NCBI GenBank assembly: GCA_030248195.1
Contig: JASAND010012859.1
Location: 62,001-126,000 of the forward strand
Source: Trissonchulus latispiculum
Taxonomy: Eukaryota > Nematoda > Enoplea > Enoplida > Ironidae
Reading direction: 5' to 3'
DNA length: 64,000 nucleotides
Below, one piece after another: positions 12,903 to 24,181 of the stretch; the stretch's first letter is position 1; each line of letters opens with the position of its first letter. The notes beneath the pieces were generated by a model, which did no database searches, was not told where the DNA came from, and worked only from the letters and a program-made list of their open reading frames with translations. Made by a program: the position numbers and the translations under genes.

Positions 12903-13671
12903 GCCCGGTTCACGATGGAGTGCTTTGTGCTTTGTGCTTTGTCTCCAGTTCTTTGTGCTTTTGTCTCCTGTGCTTTGTGCTTTGTGCTTTGTGCTCAGGA
13001 GACAGTGCTTTGTGCTTTGTGCTCAGGAGACAGAAAACAAATGATTCATGATGAGAAAGCACAATATCAAAAGCACAGGTCACGGAAGCCAGTTTGGACG
13101 GAATTCAAAATTTTGGTGTTTCAAAAAAACGTTAACATGATGGATTTATTGACGTTTCGAATAATATAATTTAATTTAATTTAATAATAATAATGATTAT
13201 AAATAATAATTAAAAATAATTATTATAAAATTAACTAATTAATTAATTTTTTGCATGAAATCTTTATCTATTTACGATAGCTAAGCTAACTCATGATAAT
13301 TCTTAACTATTCATGCTCTCAATAATTCAATTTTTCATTTTTGTCGTGTCCAAATGAGCTATAATTCAACACCGGCAATACTGTAGTGATCATGTGATTT
13401 CCAGTTTCAGTTTTCGACCAATCAGCATAGAACAAGGTCTGTTTTGATTGGAAAGCACTGAAAGCACAAGTCAAAATGTTTGACATTGTCAAACATTCCC
13501 AAAGCACACCAAAAGCACAAAAGCACAAAGCACAAAGCACAGAAGACCATCATGAACCGGGAAGGCACAAAGCACAAAGCACTGTGCTTTTCAAACCATC
13601 ATGAACCGAGAAAGCACAAAGCACAAAGCACAAAAGCACAAAGCACAAAGCACACCATCGTGAACCGGGCT
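12903..13671. mobile_element. TTAA-flanked foldback element with GCTTTGT arrays
   Basis: The left end GCCCGGTTCACGATGG is repeated in inverse at the right end (CCATCGTGAACCGGGC), with TTAA at 12899-12902 and 13672-13675. Next to the ends, both arms carry irregular tandem GCTTTGT / ACAAAGC units (about 12919-13035 and 13500-13655), giving long inverted arms. A related CCATCATGAACCGGGA block occurs inside the right arm, so the ends may have been partly duplicated. No coding capacity. Confidence 0.7.
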
Positions 13672-13675
13672 TTAA

Positions 13676-15012
13676 AGCTCAAATAGATAGTAAGATATGA
13701 GAAAGATTTGATGTACGTATGATTGTTATTGTATTAAAATGCTAAAAACATCTTCTAAAAACACATCGATGAAAATAAAAATACAGTCGATGTTGTAACA
13801 GTTGAGATTTCTGGAAATTTTAGTTTTTTTAGTTTTTCATTTCTCTGTCGACCGACAAGTCCACGGTTCGAGTCCCGGCACAGCCAATTCTTTACCCAAA
13901 ATTTTTGTAACAGTTTAGTGCCGGGCTTACTGTTTAGGTCTCCAAGCTAATACTTTTGTACGGATAAGTTGTGCTTGTCAGACGCAGCAGCTTTCCATGT
14001 CTACTTATGTTAATCGACAAAGGTGGTCTTAACTCTTCATTCTCAGAATTCTCGAAATTTCTCTAGCCTCATGCTGTAATAAATGAGTTGAACGATTAGG
14101 TTTAAATCTTAATTCTATCGCCTAACCTGTCGAACATCTTATGATATCCACTAATTTGTTTTGTTTGTTTGCGACAAGCAAGCAGGGCTTTTACTAAAAC
14201 ATTTTCTATCGTCCATTAATTCATGTATCTTGTGTGTTTGTTGAAATAGTTCCTTGTCAGGTTAGGACCAAGAAAATATTACCACGTAAACAGAAGCAGT
14301 AAATATTAGTTTTATGGTCGGGAACCCAAGGGACAGGTTACAGGATTTTGTGTTACTTACGTAAGCATACCATAATGACTGTTGTTTTGTATCAAATGTC
14401 CATATTTGTTAATAGGCTATAATGATTATTACCCTCGAAAATTTTCTTCAAATTGAAAAATATACTTTTCTAAATTAATTTCTTAATGGCCAGAAATGAT
14501 TGAAATGGCCAATTCCAAAATGAATATTGAAGAAATGAGGGCAACCCCTAATTACATATTTAGATTCTATCTGAGACACTTGTTACCAATTTTCCCGCTC
14601 ACAATTGAGAATTTACATAAAATGACATTCTGAAAATGACTTTAGTCTTTAACCTAGTCGATTTGATTTAAGCTTAAAGTCATCTGACCTGGCATTGGGC
14701 TCAGATAGACCAAATTTCTGAAGCCGAAGGGTTGAAATCGGGAATAAAAGAGGTATAAAAATATTGGTCTGGAAATTTTAGATCTAAGATCTTAATAAGG
14801 ATATCTCGCAAGAAAAATTGGCTAACTCTAGCCGTTTAATAGGCAATTGTTTAGAAGGTGACCTGCAAACTTAAGTCTTCAATATCTTGTAAAATCTGCA
14901 GTTTTTAGGGTGTTTTTCTTCGGCCCGAATTCAAAATTGTGCAATTCCAAAATTATGCAATCTGTACTTATATATACCTGCTTTATGCGAATGTATAAAA
15001 GCTGTAATGCTT
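13676..15012. other. Non-coding stretch with one tRNA-like half
   Basis: No gene supported. A B-box/T-arm-like GGTTCGAGTCCCGGCACAGC lies near 13865-13885 without a recognisable A box, so it is probably half of a decayed tRNA-derived repeat. Confidence 0.4.
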
Positions 15013-15020
15013 TCTTTTAC

Positions 15021-15980
15021 GGTGATAGTAGCTCACGCTGACACTGACACCTCAACGTGTAAAGTGTCGTCCTCAATTGTAACAAGTATTTAACGCTGAC
15101 ACCTTTAACTGCCTAGATAAGTGAGCGCATAATTTCTATATTTGTAAAATGCATCATGTATTTTACGCTGACACCTAGCAGTAATGTTTTCTGAAGATTT
15201 TACTGGAATTTTCTAATTTAAGAACATGTTTCTAACCATTTGCATAAGTCACATTACAATAGTAATAATTAAAGCGACAACTAAATGAGACCACAGTCAA
15301 GATTTCAATATGTTAGACTTTGTCGCCTTTGTAATAATGGATGATATTTTTGTCGTTACCGTATAATAAAGGAAAATAACACCTTACACAAAGACCAATC
15401 TAATACCAACAACTCAAGTACTCAATACATTTGTATTGTTTCTGTTTCAACTGTTCTGTTTCTGTATCTGTAGTGACACATCTTAGTTTCGATTGTTCTT
15501 TCATTTGTACTGTTTCATATGCATATGATTTCTGTTCAAATGTTTTCATCTCTCTCTCTCTCTGTTCAGGAGTCGTCGCTAGGCATAGACTGGGGGACGG
15601 AGGAGTCCCGCCTCCCTCAGGAACTGGACCACCTTTTTGGGTTCTCTGGACAGGTATGATAGGTCAGGACCCAAACCCAGGGTTCTGGTTCTGGCCGGGA
15701 CTAATGTTTTCATCTTCGTTGTTATACTGTATTACCTATCGAAAATATCACTGTAACTTCAGTCTGTTGTTTCTCTTATTACTGTAACCTTACATCTATT
15801 CCATTAAAATCGTCAGTGATCATTACTGTTAGGTGTCAGCGTAAAATACATGATGCATTTTACAGATATAGAAATTATGCGCTCACTTATCTATGCAGTT
15901 AAAGGTGTCAGCGTTAAATACTTGTTACAATTGAGGACGACACTTTACACGTTGAGGTGTCAGCGTGAGCTACTATCACC
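15021..15980. mobile_element. 960-bp TIR element with perfect 8-bp TSD
   Basis: The element begins GGTGATAGTAGCTCACGC and ends in its exact inverse, flanked by TCTTTTAC at 15013-15020 and 15981-15988. The inverted arms are about 160 bp long (15021-15183 and 15829-15980) and nearly identical, each holding three CGCTGACAC(CT) motifs. The core has no transposase-like coding. An 8-bp TSD fits hAT, Merlin or P-type elements; the GG terminus argues against hAT, so the superfamily is left open. The close match of the arms suggests a fairly recent insertion. Confidence 0.8.
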
Positions 15981-16617
15981 TCTTTTACTGTGGACGTTCA
16001 CGTTACACAATTTTACGTAGAGCTGATTAACTATTAATACAAAGCACTCAGGATTAGCATTTTCTAATCAAACTTGGTCATTATACGTATGTTTCTTTGG
16101 AGGTGACACATTAATGCGGACTAATTTGTATGTATTGTTTCATACAGCATGATTGATGAGCTACGATTAGCTATTAGATCTGTTATTGTGGCATGGCTTC
16201 TAACTTAATACTATGAGACATGGCATCTGTTCAATAGCATCTGCTTTTGTCGTTTGACATAGTCCTTGTTTTGCCTCAAAACTTGGTCACAATTAGTAAG
16301 TGAGAACCCTCTAGGCGGAACATTCTGTACCAGTGTGGCACACATTTCTCACTACTCGGGGCAAGATTCTGTTTTGAGACTGTGTTTCACTAAATTAGAT
16401 TAAAATTTTAAACTATAATTTAAATTTTAGGTATAAAAGTTCCTTCTATTCAGTTTGCTGAAACTTAAATCTATATATGTATCTTAGTAGAATCTGACCC
16501 GTGTTGCTTTTAAAGGAACAACTTAGCAAGAGTTAACCAATTTTGCTAGAGGTGCCTATTGTATTCACACAGTACAGAGAACACCAATGATATAGAAGTT
16601 ACGTGCTCTTTGCTCCT

Positions 16618-16691
16618 GGCTCCGTAGTGTACTGGTTGCACGCCTGACTGCAGTCCTTGGGAGGTCCGTGGTTCGATTCCCGGCGGAGCCA
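16618..16691 (+). repeat. tRNA-Cys(GCA)-like pseudogene or SINE head
   Basis: The 74-nt unit has a perfect 7-bp acceptor stem (GGCTCCG with CGGAGCC, then A), a pairable D-stem (GTGT/GCAC), and a loop CTGCAGT placing GCA at the anticodon. The segment TGACTGCAG...GGAGGTCC resembles animal tRNA-Cys. The anticodon stem (CCTGA/CCTTG) and T-stem (CGTGG/CCCGG) do not pair properly, and a T-rich stretch follows. It is probably a tRNA-Cys-derived repeat or dead tRNA gene. Confidence 0.5.
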
Positions 16692-19389
16692 GATTTTTTT
16701 ACATTATTCTACTACGCTCCACCCCAAATCTACTCTACCTCAACTTTTAGAGCCTTGTCCCGCAGCCTGCTCAGGGAGGTAAAATAACTAATTTTTTTGT
16801 TCACACGGTTAAAAGTGTTTTTAATCTCCGTTTGTTAACCAAGTTAAAAACTGATCGTTAACTCTTTGCTTTTAATTCCGGCTTGCTACGGTCCTTAGTT
16901 TGTACTCTTCTCTACTCTACTCGACTCTACTCTAAATTCAAACTGGAACTTACGTACTCTACTGGTTTACTCTACTCTAGTCCTACTCATTCATAAAAAA
17001 GGGTCCCAGTAGCAGGCAAGGCGTACTCCGAATTGAGCCGGAACTTCAGTGAACTTTGCATAACTGTAGGTGTAATATTCGTCAGTCCGATTATAGCTGC
17101 GGGTCAACCAACACTATAGCAAAGAAGCCAGAACAGAGTCAATTGTGATTCTACATCCCTTGTCTGTTTTCATCACACGCTCTCCGTCTCTCTCTCTCTC
17201 TTGTTCTCCAATTCAACTTCTTGCATAATTCATGATCAACGCTTTCCTCTTCTTCTTCTTCTTCTCCTTCGTTTGCATCTCCCAAATGTGTTCCCCTTTC
17301 TCGACGTCCCCCATCCTTTTGTTACAGACCTGTCCGAATTATAATAGCTTTCCCCCCTTCCTTTCGCTCTGTTTCGGAGTGGCTTCTTCTTTCGGTGGTA
17401 CATGACTTTCTTCTTCTTCTTTCGTATTTGTTCAGGAGTTTGACAATTAATTGTTTATCCCTACGTACGTACTGACTTTTAGGCTACCTACACCTAAGAT
17501 CCCTCGAAATTCTAAGACTAACCTATTTACTTTACGTATGCATAGATAAGAATTCTTGCAGCTAGTCTTTCGTGTAAGTTGAATTAATTGATGGCCAGGA
17601 TTTAGGGCTACGGATCTTCTTTGCTGCACACTTATCAATCTAGCAAGCTTTCTGAAACTAAGCCAGTGGGCAACAATGGTTACGGAGCCAAAATTTCGGA
17701 ACCACGATTATAAACAATTGCTTAACTTAAACGTGATCTATGAAAATCCAAAAAATTAGTTTTAGTTTTTTGCACTTGGTACTTTTTCTGTTTTTATTAT
17801 CTTTTAACTGTGAAAGTTCCGCATCAAATTCTATAGAGAGAATACAGAGATGTGCACATTAGGATGGTTAAAACTAAGCTTAATGCAGAAATATTTCTCC
17901 CTTTATTAGTCATAAATTGAACGGCCTGTGCTCATTGTTTGGCTGTATATTATGTGCAGCCATGTGCAAATATTTCCCCGCTATTGTTTATGCCTGCTTT
18001 ATTCTCCATACAATGGGAACTAACTGACTGCTAAAGCTTTGCCTGTTTTAGCCTACCAGGTGTGTTTGTCTTATATAGGCTAAACACGAGTCGGCGCCAC
18101 AGCGCCCCACTACCTTCATGAGCTCATAATGGTGAAAGCAAGAGTGCATAATGATAAGAGTATGACACTAAGTATATATTGTCTCTGTTATAATACGCTA
18201 CTCTACGGTCTACGCTGTTCTGCTCCACGAATTGGACATCTTTCATCCAATAAATTCGACCACTGTGCTGCGCGTTGCGCGAACTGCTCTAGGCCGCTCG
18301 CTGTCATCAAATAAACTCGCCCGCCATGCGAGTGTGCTGAAGCTCGCAGCAGAATAACAGACACACTTTGGACCAACTGAGTATTAGCTTCTGACCTCGA
18401 GTTGTAGAACGCAGGCTTAGGTTACGATGTTTAGTTCTTTAGGTTAGGTATATCTATGCATATTTTTATTACAATATATTAAGTATATTGCATGTAAAGC
18501 AATAAAAAGGCAACTATATTTCTGGTCATTTAATTGTCGTCCTATTCTTGGACCAGTATATATATAGTATACCAGCTTCTCCAATTAATATGATACTTGG
18601 AATGTATTATTTACAACCCGTTATACCAGAATGAATATGAAATGCTTAATATCAGTTGCACAGCACCATAAGGCATCCGAAAAAGATAAAAGGCTCCCAT
18701 TATAATAAAAAATATGCCCACGTGAATTATTCTATGGAATGGGTTTTCCCTTTGTTCAAATGTTCATTTTCACCATTTAGCCATGTAAGGTAAACCTTAG
18801 CTTCTGTCCTGGCTTCTGTGTGTATGCGTATGTGTTGTGCCCCGTATTATGCTTCAGCCAATGACAAAAGAGACTCTTAGCTTTAATTTTGATTGTGTGC
18901 GTGCCGGCCTGGGCGAGTTACCTACATTTTTGGCATACATTGCATAATTGTTCAAAGCTGTTACCATCCCCCTACTATGTAGTAAAGGCCTATAATAGAC
19001 TAGTCTATAAATGTAATGTCTCATACAATATTAATAATCCAATGTCAACAATTGTTTTGTCTTTCTGCCTCTGTTTGGAACCTGGAACTTTTGTATCAAA
19101 GCTTCATTGTGTGTGAGTAGTATTGTATTTGATGCGTCATTCGGCAAGGAAGGGAAGTTAGACTTAGTCAGAGGGAGAGAGAGATAGAAGTGTTTTGTGT
19201 GTGGCCGGCCCAGAATTGGTCTGTGTTAGCTTTATTAGTTTGAGGCTGAAGCTATTCATTAAGCCGGCTTTGTTCCCGTATAGTCCTGGGCCCTTTAATG
19301 TATGGAGGGCTTTGGCTCAATGTTATTGTCCCGACTATTATTACGTATGCACACACACACGTCGCGGCGCAGTCATGTAATTCTGTCTG

Positions 19390-19421
<32 letters not shown>

Positions 19422-19769
19422 GTTCTTATGCTCGTCTCGAGCCCAAATTCATACACACCCGTACGTACGTAGGACATTTTAGGGGCCCTCTTGTCTTTCT
19501 ATGTCTCTCGCGCTGAATGTTACCAATATGATAATGGCCGTGTAATTAAGCCTCTGTTATGTCTAGTATTCTGGTTCAGGCAAATGGTTGTCTACCCGTC
19601 CCCTCCCCACCCCTCTACTGTATAGCTTGCTTATAGCATATTAATTGATAACAGAATTCTAGGGCCTTCAAACTAGTGCCTGTAGACTAAGTATTTTAGG
19701 TATTGTTTATTAGCCTCTTGATTGTTATCTACTGCAAGTTAATAAAAAATAAAAAATGTTTGAAAAAAC

Positions 19770-19853
19770 CTGGCTCCAGAGAAGCAAGGGTTTGATCTGC
19801 GTGTTTTCGTTGAATAGGCAGGGATGCTACCATTAAACCACTTAACCAACCCG
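19770..19853 (-). repeat. tRNA-derived repeat, minus strand
   Basis: On the minus strand an A-box-like TAAGTGGTTTAATGGTAGCA is followed by a B-box-like GCAGATCAAACCC. Spacing is tRNA-like but longer than normal and the arms are poorly paired. Confidence 0.45.
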
Positions 19854-22800
19854 CATCACCCGCATCGCATCTCAATCTATAACCTAAATTATCGGTATCA
19901 GCTTTCGATAGTTGGATACAATCACGGGTGTACTCCTTTATGTCTGGCTAGTTTTGTACTCTAAATTAATTGTTTTTCTATACTTTGAGTTCTGTACACT
20001 GTTTGTAAACAACCCGATTAGAAAAACAATAGATACGACCTAGGTAGGTAGGCACAACTTAAGAATAACATGGGATTCTGTTTGGTATAGACTAATTCTA
20101 TGTTTATAGGACGAAGTTTATCAGTGGAGTTCCATCGTGTTTAATGTTTGTCTTAGTCTTAAAGACATTATTCAGAGAGACTTTATTCTAAAGTCGTTGT
20201 CTTTAGGTTTATGGTATCTTACCTATTGGGTGGGGGATAGTTTAAGCCAGATGTTCGATTTCTGGTGTCAGACTTTGGGGGACAGAGATTGCGGTGTTTG
20301 TCCGGTGCTGTCTAGACACAAACAAAACGGCTTACTAGAACCAACATTACCTCCCTTCCCCCAGAAAATTGGCATTATTTGCATTCGAATTGCAAAAATT
20401 GCGCTAATATTAGTGTTAAACTACAGCAAACGTTGTGGACTAAGAATGGACTACAAGTTAGGCTGTAAAAGTCCTTACCCTAAACGGGATAAAATTAGGT
20501 CCTGAGTTAAGCTCTAGATTAAGGTTAAACAATAGCTACTGTGGGGAATTCAGTTATTCTGAGCCAGTAGTTTAAAGATATTCTTCTTATTTTTAATTTA
20601 TTCGTGTATTCAGTACTAGTTTGTAAGTCATTCAAACATTTAGATTTTTTATTTACACTTTTATAGCAGTTTATTACAGTTTTCTAGAGAAAATATCTAG
20701 CGACTAGCACCATAACAATAATTGATGACATCAATTTTATGATTAACACTGTTTCTATTGTTTTTCTTGTTTCTATTCTGCCCTTTCTGATTGTTCTGAT
20801 GAGTCAAGAAATTGTATCACTACTTAGGCTTTCTGCACCTAAAATAGAACTAATTCTATAAGATGATACATTAGAGATATGGATCTAACCTAATAATTAG
20901 AAGGACCTTAGAATGAAAGTTAGCTTTCCTATACCTAGTCAGAAGTCTTGTTAGATGAGTGTACTCTGGTTAATTTTGGCTTGTTATTCTGTAACTTTCT
21001 TATTAGGTTGTCAGGGACAGAGTTAAAAGTAAACAATTAATTTTTGACGGTTTTTGACGAGTTAAGCCTTTAAAAGCAAACAGGTTAGAAGATAAAACCT
21101 TTGCAAGAAATTAAGGCTCAGAAATGAATGCAAGGTTTGCCTGACCTTGTAAATATATGGTAGTTTTAACATACTGTAACACCTATCCTATTACGACAAA
21201 ACAAATGTATCTAATGAGTTTCCTTGTGTTTTCCACAAACTTGTTTGTGACTGCAATCTTTTAGTTGTGGCATTTCTAAAGGCATGTAAACAATTACTCT
21301 AAAATTGTTGTCCTCAACTCCTCTATACTCTTCTCTTCAATTCCAGGTGGTAAATGTGTGTCCAGGCTCAGTTAGTACCACTGGTCACCACTACCACAAT
21401 CGTGGAAAAGATTAGAACATTTATCATAACGTCTGGTCTACAACCTGGTACCAGGGATTTTTAAAGCTGGGCCGGCCAGACAAAGCCGAAATAACCAGTA
21501 GCCTGGTTGAATTTATTGTGGCGATGTCTCTCTCTCTCTCTCTTTCTTTCTTTCTCGCAATCTCTTTTAGTGTTTTAGTTGGCACCTAGCTGAGGTGTGT
21601 TTCTGACTTGCTGTGCTGCTAAAGCACCCGGTGCTATGCTGTAGCCTGACCCATGTTTATTACCAGAGACTATTATTGCAGTCTGTCATTTATCTAAGGT
21701 GTGCTTTTATGACATTGCAATAATTGCTTTCTCATGGTGCCCGCGACATTCCCCCATCTTTGCGACCATTGGCTCTCTCCTGTTTCGGACTAAGGCTTTG
21801 CCTTTCTGACTGAGCGGTTTTGACGAATCACCCTGTTTTCGGTGTTCTTGCTTTTTTGTACAGAGATGCTTCTGTAAACATAGAATTAAAAGGATTCGGT
21901 TTTTAAGTATTATTCTTGGGAGTTGGCACAAATGCAATTGTGAGATAATGCCAGAAAACAAAACATCCACTTTCATTTTGACTACCCAAATGTATCGTGG
22001 GAAATATACGCTTTGTTGTTCACCCATTATTAAGCATTTCATTTCAAAAACAACTGGCCTATACTGTTTACGCATTTTGTTTTTTTAATTTCCTTCTTCT
22101 TTCGAATCATCTACAGCTTTTCTGTTTTCTCTGGGTTCGTTATCTTCTCTGTTTCTTGGTGTTTTTCCTTCCGGGCTCAGTCAACTCTTCAGAGAGCCAG
22201 ATTTTGGAGTAGTAATTTAGCCCTATAACTTTGCATGACCATAACAATTTGTTCTTAACTAAGTCATTAGCCGGAGAAAGGTGAAAGTTTTCCTGGGCAA
22301 AACTTTGTTCTAAAATGCAGCTTTCCGGCTGTTATTCTGCAGATTTATAACCTTTCTACCACCTGTAACAACCAATTAAACCCTCGACCACAATTATGGA
22401 GTCTCACACTCTTTCTTGTTTTGTTCTGAGAATTAAAGGAAGTATATATTTCTTCTGCACTAAAAGAGACCTGGGTCGTTAAGCCTCAGGAATACGTAAA
22501 TTTAGGTTAATGGTTGATAAAACACCCACATTTTCTTTACCAGAGTTGTAAAAATGTAAACTTACCTTGACCGCCCAAATTTAAAGCAGTGGTAAAAGTA
22601 GCTAGTGGTGTTTGCTACGAATTTTTTTTACTTTTAATTATTTTAATCTTATTTTTAAAGTTTCATTTCGTTATTGGTTTGCAATTTTGTAATTGTTCTC
22701 CATGGATCAGCTTTACCTTTTTTTACCACTACCGTAATCGTTTTCCTTAGAATTTTGTCCTCGTTATGGCCATCTAAGACATTTCACAATTGAGCAACGT

Positions 22801-23594
22801 CATTGTCTATCTATATATTTAATATGTTTTGTCTGACCATTTTCCATTGTACAAGAACCTGAATAAAAACCACCATTTGCAGACGTTTAACTCCCGTTTT
22901 AGCATTTCCGCATTAATGAATGAAAATCTCGTTCATTCAAAGTTTTACCAACAAAAATAGGGGCTGGTTGCTTTATGTTCTGGCTGGCATGTAGAGCGTA
23001 TCATAAACAAAAAGTTTACCTTTGCCTATATCCCGTGATTGTAGGAAAAGAAAAAAAACAGTTACTCTTTGTATGTTTTGGTCGGTCAGTCAGAAAACTC
23101 TATTGTATCGGAAAAATGTAGTCAAAAAAGCATTGAGCTAAAGGGTTTTGTGGAGAAATTTAGCGGCAACTTAAAAATAGTATATTAATCTAAACATGTA
23201 ACCATGGCGCTTGCTGTGCGGTACGAACGCACAACAAAGCATTCAGTTTTGCAGTTTTTTGCTGATTTTTTTGTTGCTTTTTTAGTCGATTTATTAAAGC
23301 AGAAGCTCTAAAATTTGTTTGACTTTTGCAAGATGTCTATTGTTTGCTGCAAATTTCTGAATGCGCTAAATCTAAAAGGTTAACAAAAACCGATTTGTTT
23401 ATTGGGTCTAATGGAATATAACAACTGGGCAAAAACTTTTTATTCCTTTCAATTTTCTTTTACTTTTTGCTATATCTCATACTATTGTTATCGTTTTGCT
23501 TTGTGTGTGGGGGCTTTATGACGAACTCAAGGAAACATGCTAAGCATCCTTCAAAATTATACATAGAATGCTCGAGTACGACATATATATACAG

Positions 23595-23595
<1 letters not shown>

Positions 23596-23665
<70 letters not shown>
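23596..23665. repeat. (AT)n microsatellite
   Basis: About 70 bp of nearly pure AT dinucleotide lies some 230 bp before the first recognised SoxD exon. Confidence 0.95.
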
Positions 23666-23667
<2 letters not shown>

Positions 23668-23897
23668 GATTTCTGATATCCACTTGAATAATTTTAGACC
23701 TTTGTCACACTCCCAGTGTTTTTGAAATTTTTTGAAGTTTACCATCTTCGTAAACTAGGTATCAACAACACCAACCAATCATTTCACCAACAATTTAATC
23801 CTTTCTTATTACTGTTATCAGTTTAGGTGTTAAGTTTTGTACTTTTTTTAATGTTATCAGTTTGTGTGTTAATTTTTGTGTTTTTTCCTAATTTCAG

Positions 23898-24181
23898 GAT
23901 GAGTAGTGCTGATACAGACTGTGTTAGTAGTAGTTCTATGAGTTCTTCCTGTGCCCTCAGTTTGAGTCACAGCAATGGGCCATTTACCATGCCTTCTCTG
24001 CCCAGTCCCCGTTGTGCCGGGCCCCCCTATATTGGACCGGCGGATCCGGTCGGCTCGCCCCCTACTGAGGTCACCCCGGATCTGAAAGAGGGGGCCGCCG
24101 GTCTTGACAGCAGTTGGCCGGATGTGATACTGAACGGTCACGTGCTCATTCCGTCTGAGACCTGGTGCGAAACATTCGAAG
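23898..24181 (+). CDS. SoxD: SoxD exon with likely start codon
   Basis: The acceptor TAATTTCAG precedes GATGAGTAGTGC and the donor is GAAG|GTATGT (phase 1). The product is Ser/Pro-rich and ends in a Trp-containing acidic stretch ([19 protein letters not shown]). The frame stays open upstream of the acceptor, so the ATG at 23899 is the likely but unproven start. Confidence 0.8.

Larger units (their letters stand above)
15989..23897. other. Long non-coding region upstream of SoxD
   Basis: No coding exon could be supported. It holds a tRNA-Cys-like unit (16618-16691), CTACT-rich sequence (16905-16985), (CT)n at 17185-17205, 19395-19425 and 21528-21545, (TTC)n near 17248-17275, a tRNA-like unit (19770-19853) and an (AT)n tract (23596-23665). 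A worn piece of the ACCAAGAGTACATAATGATA family lies at 18136-18170. Upstream non-coding exons or promoters of SoxD may be here but cannot be placed. Confidence 0.5.

Noticed and set aside
12797..13169. Cys/Leu-rich open frames around 12.8-13.2 kb
   Set aside because: They read the GCTTTGT tandem arrays of the TTAA foldback element.
15431..15787. 118-codon open frame inside the 15-kb TIR element
   Set aside because: Composition is low-complexity and T-rich, with no transposase motif; it probably arises by chance in the spacer.
20137..20505. 122-codon frame preceded by an acceptor-like TTATAG
   Set aside because: No recognisable protein features and no partner exons; not better than chance in AT-rich DNA.
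23869..24141. 90-codon minus-strand frame over the first SoxD exon
   Set aside because: It is an antisense shadow of a GC-rich coding exon; the plus frame has splice sites and joins in phase.
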